A stretch of DNA of 64,000 nucleotides, taken from Chamaecrista fasciculata. Its lineage: Eukaryota > Streptophyta > Magnoliopsida > Fabales > Fabaceae. This document shows positions 33,930-45,917 of the stretch, piece after piece. Within the stretch, counting starts at the first letter, position 1. Each line of letters begins with the position of its first letter. Location: the NCBI GenBank assembly GCA_003254925.1, contig QANZ01047505.1, positions 113,158-177,157 on the forward strand. Direction: 5' to 3'. The notes under the pieces were generated by a model. It made no database searches. It saw nothing but the letters and a program-made list of their open reading frames with translations, and was not told where the DNA came from. Both the position numbers and the translations under genes were made by a program.

Positions 33930-34187
33930 TAAACTAATAATTTAGTCTTTAAAAATTATTAAATTGATAATTCAATCTTTAAAACATTGAAATATACAAT
34001 TAATTATAAAAGATTAAAATGATATACTCTTTAGTCCCTTAAAAATTAAAATGATATACTTTTTAGTTCATAAAAAAACTAATAAGTATATTATTTTAAT
34101 TTTTCAAATATTAAATTGTATATTTTAATCTTTCAAGAATCGAAATATTAAATTGGTGATTTTTCAATGATCAAATTATTAGTTTAC
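33930..34187. repeat. Inverted-repeat MITE
   Basis: Both ends carry AGTAAACTAATAATTT in inverted orientation, followed by similar arms rich in TTTAAA and ATTAAATTG. It has no coding capacity. The target duplication was not resolved. Confidence 0.6.
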
Positions 34188-34269
34188 TTTTTTTATCCTT
34201 TTTATTACCCTCAAAGTATTTCTTTTGTAGTTAAATTTTAAGTTTCTTTTCAATACGTTTTGTCTTTTT

Positions 34270-34445
34270 TTTTTATGAAATTATGAATTTCTTCCGCCTA
34301 TTCGTGTAATAGTTCAGATGAAGACTAATTCTATCGAGTCAAGGAGTAAAAAATTTAAAATTCTCCCAACAATATTAACTCTAAGAATCGAACTTAGGTC
34401 CTCTGACTGCAACTCGTCAATTACTTTACTAAACCATTATATTGT
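34270..34445 (-). mobile_element. tRNA-derived SINE remnant (family B)
   Basis: In minus orientation it aligns with the SINE at 55415-55650: AATCGAACTTAGGTCCTCT here against GATCGAACTTGGGTCCTCT there. The B-box (GTTCGATT on the minus strand) is kept; the A-box end is decayed. Confidence 0.65.
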
Positions 34446-34643
34446 TGATTGGAAAAGTGAGAGTTTTCTCTTTTTTTTTTTTTCATTTTGCAATTGAGAG
34501 AGTTATCTATATATAAAAAGTATTACATGAAAAAATTTAAAAAAATAGTTATTTTTTATATAAAAAAAATCATAATAAATGAAAAGCATTGTATAAGTAT
34601 CAATAATCCATTAAGTTGTGACAATATTTTTTGGAGTTAAAAG

Positions 34644-34690
34644 AACTTTTAAATAATTTTTTTTTGGCCTGAACAACTTTTAAATAATTT
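34644..34690 (-). mobile_element. Micro-retroinsertion, TCAGGCC(A)n type
   Basis: A 16-bp duplication, AACTTTTAAATAATTT (34644-34659, 34675-34690), encloses only 15 bases, TTTTTTGGCCTGAAC. On the minus strand this reads GTTCAGGCC plus a poly(A) run. Confidence 0.85.
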
Positions 34691-35260
34691 AGTAATTAGT
34701 TGTATGTATATATAACACATAAACATTTTGTTTTTCTAACTAATTTATACTTATCAATCTTTTTCAAATATGTTAGATTTAACACACACACAACACATGT
34801 ATATATATAGTTACATATATATAACAGCTATATATAGCATTTTTTGAATGATAATAATAAACCTCATAAAACACTTTAAAATCACATAGATTCGTGTTGA
34901 TCGCATAAGTAGTTATAGGAAGAAGGTAGGTGTGCATGCATACATATAAATGTCAAAGTTTGAGAGAGTGCATGTGTCATTTTTACACAACACATGTATA
35001 TATAGTGCAGAGCATTGAGACAAGATCTCATGCACCAAAATAATCCAACCACATACACATTCCTCCAAAATATTCGTCAACCGACACGTGTCCTCACATG
35101 CACACTCACAACACTAACTTCATCATTCTTCTATACGACCTTAGCTTCCATATATATGCATGCAGCAACAATAAGAAGAGTATGACAACTTCTCTCTCTT
35201 CTCTCTAGATTATATATACAATCTTCTTGATCTTTCTTTCCCTTAATTGGTTCAATAATA
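34691..35260 (+). promoter_or_regulatory. Upstream region of the HSD gene
   Basis: AT-rich, with CACGTGTCC near 35084-35092 containing an ACGTG core. The start codon at 35261 follows a CT-rich leader (from about 35190). Seed oil-body proteins are often ABA-regulated, but that link is an inference here. Confidence 0.4.
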
Positions 35261-36889
35261 ATGGATTTGATGAACTGGTTGATGGACTTAGTGGTACCAC
35301 CAGTGAGCATGGTGGTGCTGGGTTTTGCATGGCCAGCACTATGGTTTATGAGTGGATGCGAGTGGCTTTACAACACTCTTCATGCTGAGGATATGTTTGA
35401 CAAGGTCGTCATCATCACGGGAGCTTCTTCTGGCATAGGAGAGGCAAGTTCATATATATATATATATATATATATTTGGTGAAAGTGTGTTTTTGGTCCC
35501 ATATATATCTTTTACTTAGATCTCAATTTAATCCCGTATCTTTTAATATTGCATTTTTTGTTTTATATCTTTTGATCAGGTTGCAGATTTAGTCTTATAT
35601 CTTTTGATCAGGTTGCAAAATTCGTCTTGTATTTTTGCAAAATGTTTCACATCGTGGAATTAACGGTAAAACTTTTTGCAAAAATATGGGACAACCTGAG
35701 CAAAAGATATTGGACGAAAAATGCAAAAAAAAAAAGTATAAGGGATCAAATTGAGACATGAACAAAAGACATGAGATCAAAAGTGTATTTTGACTTCCAC
35801 ATTTTCTTTTTGTCAAGTATAGTGGATTCTTAGAGACAATTAATCTATTGTCAAACATAAAATATAAACATCACTTTTAACAAATATTGGAACCTGAATT
35901 GAATACATTGAGTAGTGGCTTTCATTAATTGGACTTATAAATGTTTATGTTTGTATAATGCGATTACACTTATATTGTGAATATGGATGCAATGATGCAT
36001 GCAGCAAATAGCATATGAATATGGGAAGAGAAGGGCGAATTTGGTGTTGGTGGCGAGGAGAGAGCAGAGACTGATAGGAATAGCAGAGAATGCGAGGTTA
36101 ATGGGAGCAAGGAATGTTGTTATCATGGCTGCTGATGTTGTTAAGGAAGATGATTGTAGGAAATTTGTCTATGAAACTATCAATCTCTTCGGTCGTTGTA
36201 TGTTTCATTTTCTTCTCTCTCTTTTTCAATGTCCTTAACTTTCTTTTTTGTCATCTTTAAAATACGGGTAAATTACACTTTGGTACACTGTGGTTTGACC
36301 CTATTTTATTTTGGTACACTGTGGTTTGAAACCTGACACTTTGGTACCCTGTGATATTCTCCATTAAAACTTTAGTACCTTTTGGAACTATTTTGTAATT
36401 TTAACCATAACAAATTTTGCAAAAATTACATATTTACAATAATAGTAACACAAACTTATTCATTTCAGATTTTTCATCATGCATGTGATTATCTAGTATT
36501 TTAGACCCCCTTTCTGGTCGTCCATGTTTAAAACTATAGTCTATAAAATTAAAAATAAGAGAAAATATACTATTTGGTCTCTCTTTCTTTACTAAGTTAA
36601 CAATTTAGTCCCTTATTTATTTTACATACATATTTGCGTGCCCGTTAGGGCACGCAAAGCCCCTAGTCTTTGTATATGTATGAGATATTACATTAATCTT
36701 AACATATATTAAAAAATGATGATGCTTAAAAATTTGCAAAAGCATAATAATGAATTAAAAAAAATTCAAGTGCAGAGAATGAGAGAATAAATTAAAGTTT
36801 TTTAATAAAATTAAAAATATTTTTATTTGTTGCAATATGAGTAAAAAATACAATAAAATGAAAAGCGCTAGAAGGAGGGCTTGAACCTC

Positions 36890-36922
<33 letters not shown>

Positions 36923-38199
36923 AACTGAGCTATTCCAGCACTTGGACTATAGAGTAATATTTTAATTAATCTACTAATGTTTGTCTTTTTTGTTGGGCTT
37001 TGAATATATTTTAAATTCATTTGGATTTTCTCTGTCTTTCCTTCTATTAAGTTTATTTTTTTTCTTGATTTATTGCATAGTGGACCATCTTGTAAATACA
37101 GTAAGTTTGGGGCATACATTCTACTTTGACGAAGTTGCAGACACATCAGTCTTCCCTATTCTCCTGGTACAAAATTTTACTACTTCTAATTTGTATACAA
37201 GTTCACCAATTTTAATTATTTGTCATAAAATTTCTTATTATCAGTCATTAAAATATACTTTGAAAATAAAAACGATGAAAAATATTTGTTTTCCTTATTG
37301 ATTTCACCATTAATTGATGATTAAAACAACTTAATTATATATATGATTTGATTATTAGGACATCAATTTTTGGGGCAACGTTTATCCAACATTTGTGGCT
37401 CTTCCTTACCTTCAACAAAGCAATGGCCGTGTTATTATAAATGCATCCGTAGAAAATTGGTTGCCTTTGCCAAGGATGAGTTTATATGCCGTAAGTATTT
37501 TATATGACTTTAAAGTTTTCACATTAATTAATGATTAATCCGTATTTCAAACTCCAAAGTTTAATTAATTAACTCTTGCTTTTCTTTGATATCCATATAT
37601 ATATATATATATCTTGGGAGAGATTAGGCGGCAAAAGCAGCATTAGTGAATTTTTATGAGACATTGAGATTTGAATTGAGGGATGAGATTGGAATAACCA
37701 TAGCCACACATGGTTGGATTGGAAGTGAAATGATGAGTGGCAAATTCATGCTTGAAGAAGGTGCTGAGATGCAATGGAAGGAAGAAAGAGAAGTAAGTTA
37801 TGACATTCTCATTTCAGGGACTAAAAAAAAAGTTTATCAGAAATTATGTGTCATCTTATAATAATAACTTATTTCTTTGTCTTCCTTGAAAAAATTGAAT
37901 TATTGATTTAGGTGCACGTGAGCGGTGAATCATTAGAGGAATATGCTAGATTGATTGTATGTGGGGCATGTCGAGGTGATGCTTATGTGAAATTTCCTAG
38001 TTGGTACGATATTTTTCTACTATATAGGATGTTCACCCCTAATATTCTGAATTGGGCATTTCGGTTGCTCATTTCACCCCAAGGGGTGAGTAGAACTTCT
38101 TCACTTTTAGGCACCGGAAGACCTATATCAGAAATTGTCGGAAAGCCTATGTTGGATAACTTTTCTGGTCAATCAAGTCCCGAGCTCAAGTTTGAATGA
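35261..38199 (+). CDS. 11-beta-hydroxysteroid dehydrogenase-like / steroleosin
   Basis: Six exons: 35261-35443, 36005-36197, 37081-37166, 37359-37490, 37628-37792, 37912-38199 (348 aa). Family role: a short-chain dehydrogenase of oil bodies or ER that acts on sterol or brassinosteroid-like substrates with NADP(H). Seen: an N-terminal hydrophobic segment with prolines (VVPPVSMVVLGFAWPALWF, 11-29), the membrane anchor and proline knob of steroleosins; TGASSGIG at 53-60; LVNTVSLGH in place of the usual NNAG, close to the plant HSD form; Ser184 and Tyr197-x3-Lys201 (YAAAK) as the catalytic set. Intron 1 starts with GC (GAG|GCAAGT) rather than GT; the frame needs this site. Intron 1 holds a MITE, and intron 2 carries a tRNA gene on the opposite strand. 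It looks intact. Product and substrate are not known. Confidence 0.92.
35478..35796. repeat. MITE with GGTGAAAGTGTG-type ends in HSD intron 1
   Basis: Inverted arms begin GGTGAAAGTGTGTTTTTGG and, on the right, the complement of GTCAAAATACACTTTTGATC. Internal blocks (ATATCTTTTGATCAGGTTG repeated) match the element in intron 2 of the DUF506 gene (62173-62470). Confidence 0.75.
36865..36939 (-). tRNA. tRNA-Asn (GTT)
   Basis: The 74-nt gene runs from 36939 to 36866 on the minus strand. The acceptor stem GCTGGAA pairs with TTCTAGC, with discriminator G at 36866. The anticodon loop is CTGTTAA, giving anticodon GTT. The A box (TAGCTCAGTTGG) and B box (GGTTCAAGCCC) are perfect, and a T run follows at once as a Pol III terminator. 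There is no intron and no encoded CCA, as expected for a nuclear eukaryotic tRNA gene. It lies inside intron 2 of the HSD gene, antisense to it. Confidence 0.97.
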
Positions 38200-39234
38200 G
38201 TGAATAATGAGTTGAAGGAAATCAAATGCTTCACATAGATCAAAGTGGCTTTATGAATGGTGTGTAATGAACATTTCTTAGATTTGTAACCTTGTTTGTA
38301 AGCAGAAAATAAACTTGTGTTCAATATTAGTAGTTAATCCTTTCAATATATAGAAGGCTCATCCACTAAATTTGATTATCATCATCTCCTAATTAACTCA
38401 TGTTCAGAAAAACTAATCAATTGGGGTTAGGGTTTGAGACAAAAATGAGTCAAGGATACAATTATCACTAGATAAAGGTTATTAAAAACAAAATTGACCT
38501 TTTATCATCTATAATTTAAGATTATACCACAATCTTTGTCCCCTCCTTGTTTTCAATTTCACTTATTTTTCTCATTGTCTAAAACGCCAAAATGGATTAT
38601 GGATTTTCAGGCCAAAAAAAAAATTATGGATCTGTCTAATTGGTTGTTCAACTTATGGGTATTGACTATTGAGCTGGCCTCAGCTTGACCAACGCCTTAT
38701 TATATATTGACAAATATTTACATTGGTCCTAAAAAATATGAGATGAAATTTTTAATCGAATTGGTCTCGAAATGTTCAATCCGTATTTTAAATTGGTCTT
38801 GAAAAAAGTTAGTCAAAAGAATAAAATTGACCAAGATATAAAACATTGATGACGAAATTGACATAAAAAAAAATTAGGATTAAATCGACAGTTTATGCAA
38901 AGTTTGGAGATGAAATTAGTATTTTTTATTAAATAAAACCTTATATGCTCGAGCAAAAGAGAAACTATGGCTCCTCTGGTTGGCGGGAAAACCAAGCGCA
39001 TGATTCGTAAGCAGAGGCTGAAATTGTGAGTGGTGAATTCTAACGAAATTTAAGTGTTGGATTCTGTAATGGTCACTGAAAATTTACGCTTCAAAACGGA
39101 TGTGTCTGCTTCTTTTCATCTCCTAAGGCTTCTTTCGTCAACATCATTTTCTTTCCAGGATTGGATTTCATCCATTTACTATAACATCTATGCTTGTAAT
39201 TTTAAATTACTAGTTTCTTCTTTGCTGGGTTTTC
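38200..39234. other. Region between HSD and PPR genes
   Basis: HSD 3' UTR, then AT-rich sequence with a half-copy of the ATTTCGTC-type MITE family (about 38720-38935) and a micro-retroinsertion. An in-frame stop at 39211-39213 precedes the PPR start. Confidence 0.5.
38596..38631 (+). mobile_element. Micro-retroinsertion, TCAGGCC(A)n type, plus orientation
   Basis: ATTATGGAT (38596-38604, 38623-38631) flanks TTTCAGGCC followed by nine A. It has the same 3' end as the minus-orientation copies elsewhere in the window. Confidence 0.8.
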
Positions 39235-41526
39235 ATGGAAACCAGTATTCCCAATTTGGCAAATCTTCTGCAGCACTGCATCAGCAAGAAAGCCCTTCGA
39301 GCTGGTAAGGTTATCCATGGACGAATCTTTCGTATGTCACTTTTTTCTGATACCCTTCTCTTCAATAATCTCATTGAACTCTATTCTAAATGTGGTGATG
39401 TTAGTGATGCCTATCAAGTGTTCTGTAAAATACCTGAACGAAACATATATTCCTGGAATGCCATTTTGGGTGCTTATTGTAGACATAGCAATTTGCGGGA
39501 TGCCTATAAGCTGTTTGTGGAAATGCCTGAAAGAAACACTGTGTCATGGAACACTATAATTAGCACAATGGTGCGAACTGGGTTTGAAAAGCAAGCATTG
39601 GATACTTTTGACTCAATGATGCTGGAAGGATCCATGCCGTCACATATCACATTCGCTAGCATACTTAGTGCGTGTGGTGCTTTATTGGATGCCGAGTTTG
39701 GCAGGAAAAGCCATGGTCTTGTGTTCAAGGTTGGCCTTGACAGTAATTTGTATGTTGTCAATGGTCTTTTGTGCATGTATTCTAAGTGTGAACTCATAAG
39801 GGATGCAATTCATGTTTTCAAGGACATCCCTGATCCTAATGAGGTTAGTTTTACAACGATGATGGCGGGATTAGCACGGACGAACAAGGTAAGAGAAGCT
39901 TCGGAAATGTGTAGGCTGATGTTGAGAAGTGGGATTCATTTAGATTCTGTATCACTGTCAACTATCTTGGGTATCTGCTCAAAGGGAGAATTTGAGGAAA
40001 CTGGTCTCTATGGTCAAAATTATGGCTTCTCAACTATTGTGCAAGGCAAAGAAATACATACACTTTCGATTAAATTAGGATTTGAAAAAGACCTCCATTT
40101 GAGCAACTCACTGCTCGATATGTATGCAAAAAGTGGAGACATGAACAGTGCTGAAAATATTTTCACTAGTATGCCTCAACTTAGTGTTGTTTCTTGGAAT
40201 ATAATGATTTCTGGGTATGGCAACCAATACAAATGTGAGAAAGCTTTAGAATATCTGCAGAGCATGCAGTCATATGGATTTGAACCAGATGATGTCACTT
40301 ATATCAATATGCTAGCAGCATGTGTAAAATCTGGGGATGTTAGTACAGGGCGTTATATATTTAACAGCATGCCATGCCCAAGTTTGACTTCATATAATGC
40401 TATGCTCTCAGGCTACATCCAGAATGCAGATCACAAAGAGGCAGTTGAACTGTTTAGAAAAATGCAGTTCCAATGTTTACATCCTGATCGAACTACTTTG
40501 ACCATTATTCTCAGTTCATGTGCTGAAATGGGACTTCTAAATTCTGGAAAAGAAGTTCATGCATGCTCACAGAAGTTTGGGTTGTATAATGATGCATATG
40601 TTGCCAATGGTCTTATTAATGTATACTCAAAATGTGGGGAAGTGGGGTTGGCAAAGCGTGTATTCGGCAAACTTCCTGAACCAGATGTTGTCTGTTGGAA
40701 CTCAATGATAGTGGGATTCTCAATCAATTCCCTTGAAAATGAAGCTTTCTCTTTCTTTAAGAAGATACGAGAATGTGGCTTCATTCCTTCCGAGTTTTCT
40801 TATGCTAGCATACTGAATTCTTGTGCAAAACTTTCTTCATTGTTGCAAGGACAACAGATTCATGCACAAATCACAAAAGATGGCTTTGTAGATGACACAT
40901 TTGTGGGAAGTTCTCTTATTGAAATGTATTGCAGATGTGGGAAAGTGGATAAGGCCAGGTATTTCTTCAATATGATGCCATTTAAAAGCAGTGTTACCTG
41001 GAACGCAATGATCCATGGCTACGCCCATAATGGGTGTGGTGATGAAGCTGTTTGCCTCTACAAGGACTTCATCCAATCAGGTGAAAAACCTGATGATATT
41101 ACTTTTGTGGCTGTTTTAACTGCATGTAGCCACTCAGCATTGGTCGATGAGGGGATTGAAATATTCACTTCAATGCAGCATAAATATGGAGTGACGCCAA
41201 TGCTGGATCATTATACTTGCATTATTGATTGTTTGGGCCGTGCTGGGCGGTTCGATGAAGTTGAAGTCTTTTTAGATAGTATGCCCTACAAAGATGATCC
41301 AGTTGTTTGGGAGGTTGTTCTAAGCTCGTGTCGAATTCATGGTAACTTTAACTTAGCCAAAAGAGCAGAAGAGGAACTCTTCCGACTGGATCCTCAAAAC
41401 TCTTCCCGTTATGTGCTTCTTGCCAACATGTATTCTTCTATGGAAAGATGGGATGATGTAAGACGTGTTAGAGATATGATGACTGATAAACAGATCCGTA
41501 AGGATCCTGGTTATAGCTGGAGTTAG
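39235..41526 (+). CDS. PLS-class pentatricopeptide repeat protein, E subgroup
   Basis: Intronless, 763 aa. Family role: sequence-specific RNA binding in mitochondria or plastids, often for C-to-U editing. P, L and S repeats run from about residue 40 to 660, with typical units such as NNLIELYSKCGDVSDA, SWNAMIHGYAHNG and KPDDITFVAVLTACSHSALVDEG. The E domain follows (VVWEVVLSSCRIHGN to RKDPGYSWS), and the protein stops there, with no DYW domain, so it would need a DYW partner to edit. The start is set by an in-frame TAG at 39211-39213. No obvious transit peptide is seen at the N-terminus, which begins METSIPNLANLLQHC. It may be an orthologue of Arabidopsis At4g20770, but this is from memory. 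Confidence 0.93.
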   Translation: METSIPNLANLLQHCISKKALRAGKVIHGRIFRMSLFSDTLLFNNLIELYSKCGDVSDAYQVFCKIPERNIYSWNAILGAYCRHSNLRDAYKLFVEMPERNTVSWNTIISTMVRTGFEKQALDTFDSMMLEGSMPSHITFASILSACGALLDAEFGRKSHGLVFKVGLDSNLYVVNGLLCMYSKCELIRDAIHVFKDIPDPNEVSFTTMMAGLARTNKVREASEMCRLMLRSGIHLDSVSLSTILGICSKGEFEETGLYGQNYGFSTIVQGKEIHTLSIKLGFEKDLHLSNSLLDMYAKSGDMNSAENIFTSMPQLSVVSWNIMISGYGNQYKCEKALEYLQSMQSYGFEPDDVTYINMLAACVKSGDVSTGRYIFNSMPCPSLTSYNAMLSGYIQNADHKEAVELFRKMQFQCLHPDRTTLTIILSSCAEMGLLNSGKEVHACSQKFGLYNDAYVANGLINVYSKCGEVGLAKRVFGKLPEPDVVCWNSMIVGFSINSLENEAFSFFKKIRECGFIPSEFSYASILNSCAKLSSLLQGQQIHAQITKDGFVDDTFVGSSLIEMYCRCGKVDKARYFFNMMPFKSSVTWNAMIHGYAHNGCGDEAVCLYKDFIQSGEKPDDITFVAVLTACSHSALVDEGIEIFTSMQHKYGVTPMLDHYTCIIDCLGRAGRFDEVEVFLDSMPYKDDPVVWEVVLSSCRIHGNFNLAKRAEEELFRLDPQNSSRYVLLANMYSSMERWDDVRRVRDMMTDKQIRKDPGYSWS

Positions 41527-44500
41527 TGCAAGAATTGAATGGAGTGCAGTAATATTGCTTTGATTAGTCTAATTTAAACTAAAGAATGAGATCTCATTAT
41601 CATGATACATGGAATTGAGGTACCTCTGCAGAGACCTTGATAAATTTATTAAATTCTCCAGGGGAATTTTGATTGTTAATTGAAACTACCTCCTTGAAGT
41701 TGATGACAGTTAGTTTCACTTATCTTTCAAATTTTGAGCTGGGAGATGGTCATTTCTCCTGATGGGTCCTCAATGAATTGGAGCAAGATTCCCGCTTATT
41801 GCTTGTTTATTCTCAAGTTTGATCACATTTTCATGGAGTATGGATGACACACGTTATAATATGGAGAAATAGAGCTTTAATCCCTTGAAACATTACTGAC
41901 AAGCACATTATATTTGATAGGGCACTGTCCAGAAATTGTAACTTCAACAGTGTGGAGTCTTAGCTTGGAAGGTATGCTTTGCCCCCAGATAACCCTTGGT
42001 ACATATAAAATTTAATTCCTAGGCAACTTGAATCCTACATTTATAAATATGTTAGGATATTAACACATATGACAATAATTTTAAAATCTATGCGTTGTTT
42101 ATATCCTAGATAAACATATGAATGGTAATTTCTTTACGTATATGTATCAAACTCAATTTTTTTGAGGTAGAAATGGTGATAGTTGGCTTTTCAGGCTTCC
42201 AATGAATTCTACTATGTTCTCACCTGTTGCTGGAATAGATGGATTTATGGTTGTTGATTGTGAGCAGCACCAAAAGTTCTTTGCTTTGTTTTACCTGATG
42301 AAACATGTCCTAAGATTCTTGGTCAATTGAGATAACACTTGACATAGGTATTAAATCTGGTATTATCATTTGCTTATTCCTTTCTTTGCTATCTTATGCT
42401 AACACTACGCTTGCAATTCATCTAACTTTATGGGCTTCCTGCGACGGTTCATTTTCATATACTTATGCCCATTTATTGAAGCAACTTATTTATATATATC
42501 TTAGTGAATCCTTTAACTTATCTGTTGTTGCTTTGAGCCAAACTTAGACAAGGCCCAATTCTTTTGGCTCTAGTTTGCTGTTGGACCCAAGCTACCCCTA
42601 GTTCTGATAATTCTCTTGAGATAAGGATGCCTTGAGACAGTTAGGGCTAACCATTTACATGATGCTCATCATGTGGCAAAGCTAGCTTCATTGGTCTTAT
42701 TTTTTCTTCACCGCACACAGATATAAAAAAGGTTCTCTTATGAAATTTCACTAGTTTAATCGTTTCAAATTTTGTGTATTTTTTTCTTTTGAAAGATTTC
42801 AAAAAAAATTGAAGAAATTTTGTGTATCTTTTAAATTTTCACATTCATGGACATGTGTTGAACACGGGTCGTATGTGTTCGACATGGCAACACTTCCTCA
42901 AAATAAATTCTCCTTGCTTTCTACCTCAAACTTTCAGCATACCTACCCTAGAAAAGACCACTTTAGATTCATTATTTCCTTCTGTTAATTTTGAACTTTA
43001 GGCCATGAAGATGCTGTCAGAATACTGACAAATTAATGTCTCTGTCAGAGTTGCTTTGGGCTTGCGTCTTGCACTCTAAATACAATTGTGGCGATGATAT
43101 CCTTCAAAGAGTGAAAAGGCTAGGATTGGTGCTTCCAACCTATGGAGGGGTATTTGCAACACAATTGGACTGATGTTGACAAAGCTATAACTGAAAGCTG
43201 GGAGATGGGAGCAAGGCGAGATCCTGGTTTTACCAGACTTATTAATGTTTCTGAGGTGGGAATGTGGAATACTAGAACCCCGTGGGTCACATTGTTACGG
43301 GTGTTTCTGGCATGATGTTGTTCTGGGCTATTTTGAGTTGGGTTGAGAATTTTACTCTTCTTGTTAGAAATCTCAACATGCTGAGGAGCTTTCCAGACAC
43401 TTGAAGGTTGGATCAAAACGTAAAGACCATAAAGAAAGGATCTTGTGGTGGAGTTCCCTAGGACCATAAAGGTGCTTTGGATTGAAGGTAAGGTTTTCAG
43501 TCTCAAATTCAATTCATGTGGCTTTCTGTTGACAGAATTGCATGGATGATTTTTGTGTGCGTATGGGGAAGTATGCTTTTGTTTGGTTCTGATTGTACTC
43601 AAACTAATTGATGGTTGGCTTGTGGGTTGATTTTCTTAAGTTTTTATTAATGAACTCAACTAATCCGAACCAACAATTGATGGGTTAGAGGATTCCTTCA
43701 CTTTATTTGTTTTTTCTTTCCTTAGTACAATAAATTATGATGACTTTATTAGTTTATAATATTCCACGGTTGATAACTTTTTATTTGACTTTTTTAAAGA
43801 AAAAAGCCAACTTAAGATGTAAAATGTAAGAACTCTTAATTGTCAGATTTCATCATTTTATAATTGAATGAACTAAAACAAATAAAAAAAGAAAATTCTC
43901 CAAAAAATAAAAAACCCAGATAATAGGGATGATGTACTTAATGTGATGAGGCCTACCACATGGAAAGTATATATATTGTGTCAAGTATAATCAATATTGG
44001 ATAAAGTGGGGACTAAGATTAGTTTAGTCCCTTTATGGAAGTTTCAAGGATGAAGCCTCAAAGGTTCTCTTGTCTATGTCATCGTCTCAATCCTTTCTCA
44101 ATTATTGCTTTTTAGAGCAAAATTCAGAGTATGCATCTTCCACATGCACATCTTTTAGATTTTGACTAATTGATAATTAACTTTTCGCCAAATGGACTTG
44201 TGCCTTATTGCTTGGACTCTTACATACCCTTTTCATCAGATTCCTTCAAGTTATGATTTTTGTTCGAAACCTAGTTAGATTATGTGATGGAAATTATGTT
44301 TAATGTTAATTCAGTGGAGAGAATAAATTGAACTCCTCAAGAAAGTGACTTCAGTTCTTTAACAAGAAGTCCATCTATATATGGAACCATCCATCTATAA
44401 ATGTGTTAATTTGGTCTTGAATGATATTCTTTCAGGTCAATTCAATATGTATGTATGTATGTATGTTTAGCTTATTAAATTTATTTGACTTTTTCATTTA

Positions 44501-45190
44501 GCTCCTTGAGTTTGAAATGTACTAAAGTAGAAACTTATTTCTTTATGTAACGTGTACAAACCTGGTCGTCACAGACATGCCACCAATTACATCAGACAGA
44601 ATCTTCATTGGTCTAGTTAGATAGAATGATATCAACAAATTGAAGAAATGAATGAATAAATTAAAATTCATTCAAAACGCTTTAAGCATAATTAAACAAA
44701 TATAAGAACATCAATTTAAAGGATTTACCCCTTTATCTATTAGAGTTGAATTTAGCTGAGGTGATTAATTAATATACATGAATTTAAATCTCTACTAATA
44801 GAACACTGAAAGTACTTTAAATATAATTTTACCTCTAATGAGTTGAAAGATACCTATAAATAAAAAAATTGGACTGGTTTTGAGAATTCAACTTCTAACA
44901 TTAATTTGACTTAATTTAGACTATTATGATCCTTATTCAAAGTCAAAACTTTACAAAGAAGTGCATAAATTGAAAATTAAGAACACCCAATTACTGTACA
45001 TGATATATATATATATGCAGTAGATACAAGGACAGGGTACAGTATATCACGAGATCCATGAGTACACAGAACAGTAGTTTCAAACTCTAATTAATTCAGG
45101 AAAAAATTTAAATCACTTGAGTTTTCAATTATTGGATATGATAATTCTATCTATATATATATATATAAAATTCTTTTTATACGAAGAAGT
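41527..45190. other. Intergenic, 3.7 kb, no gene recognised
   Basis: Possible PPR 3' UTR at the left end. A 160-codon minus-strand open frame (43120-43602) resembles nothing known and has no repeat or domain signature. No transposon ends are seen. A short (GTAT)n run lies near 44447-44465. Confidence 0.5.
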
Positions 45191-45268
45191 TTGAGATGAA
45201 ATTTCCAGATCCGATCCAACAACTAAAAATTCAGGACTCACTTTATTTACTTCAACTCCTGGATCGCA

Positions 45269-45850
45269 TTAATTATATATATCTACAATATAATCCTCTA
45301 CAGAAATACTCAAACTATCTCCTTCTCTTCTATTATCATCACCATTATTATTACCATAATAACATTCACTTTCTTCCCACATGCATTTCTCACCACCACC
45401 ATTACTACCATCCCACCAAAACCCATCATCATCATTATCACCACCACTACTTTTCGCCTTATTCCTTCCGACCGCCGCCTCGGCGACGCCCTGCGCATCC
45501 ACCGCCATGCCGGCTTCGGACGCCGCGGCCTGCACCGACCTCGGCGACATGTCTTGCTGCCGGAGCCGGGGATAGTAAGAGGACGGCAGGGTATCCGGGA
45601 AATTGAGCTTGTCCAATGTAGCCGGCTTCCTCAGGCAGAAGAAGGCGACATCGTGAGCCACCGCGGCCCCCTCCGGCGTGGCGTAAGTGCCGAGCCAGAG
45701 CCGCTCCCGGGAGCCGGGGACTCGGATCTCCGACACCCACTTGCCCCACTTCCGTCGCCGGACACCCTTGTACTTGGTCTTGCTGCTCTCATCAATCTGA
45801 TCACCATGATCATCATCATCACTAATACTTCTTGTTGTTTTTGCACTCAT
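45269..45850 (-). CDS. AP2/ERF transcription factor, DREB subgroup, ERF014-like
   Basis: Intronless, 193 aa. A single AP2 DNA-binding domain spans residues 27-86: [18 protein letters not shown], then [20 protein letters not shown]. Val at the WV position is typical of DREB-type proteins. The domain is followed by KLNFPDTLP and an Ala-rich helix. The C-terminus is acidic and ends in [14 protein letters not shown]; the LSxxVEDY pattern is a conserved tail of ERF014-type proteins. The nuclear, DNA-binding role is from the family. The coding region is much GC-richer than its surroundings, as is common for intronless ERF genes. Target genes are not known. Confidence 0.92.
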   Translation of the reverse strand: MSAKTTRSISDDDDHGDQIDESSKTKYKGVRRRKWGKWVSEIRVPGSRERLWLGTYATPEGAAVAHDVAFFCLRKPATLDKLNFPDTLPSSYYPRLRQQDMSPRSVQAAASEAGMAVDAQGVAEAAVGRNKAKSSGGDNDDDGFWWDGSNGGGEKCMWEESECYYGNNNGDDNRREGDSLSISVEDYIVDIYN

Positions 45851-45901
45851 GTTGTGATAAAGTTTTCAACTTTAATTTGTTGCGAGTGTTGTGAGACATT
45901 T

Positions 45902-45917
45902 CTATAAATATATAGGG
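45902..45917 (-). promoter_or_regulatory. TATA box of the ERF gene
   Basis: On the minus strand, CTATATATTTATAG lies about 55 bp upstream of the start codon, implying a very short leader. Confidence 0.65.

Noticed and set aside
39054-39308. Possible upstream N-terminal extension of the PPR gene
   Set aside because: It is in a different frame, and the PPR frame has a stop at 39211-39213 just before its ATG.
43120-43602. 160-codon minus-strand open frame as a possible gene
   Set aside because: No recognisable domain, no splice structure, base composition as the surroundings. Kept only as part of the intergenic note.
45310-45907. Several open frames in other frames over the ERF gene
   Set aside because: Shadows of a GC-rich intronless gene; only 45269-45850 (-) has the AP2 domain.
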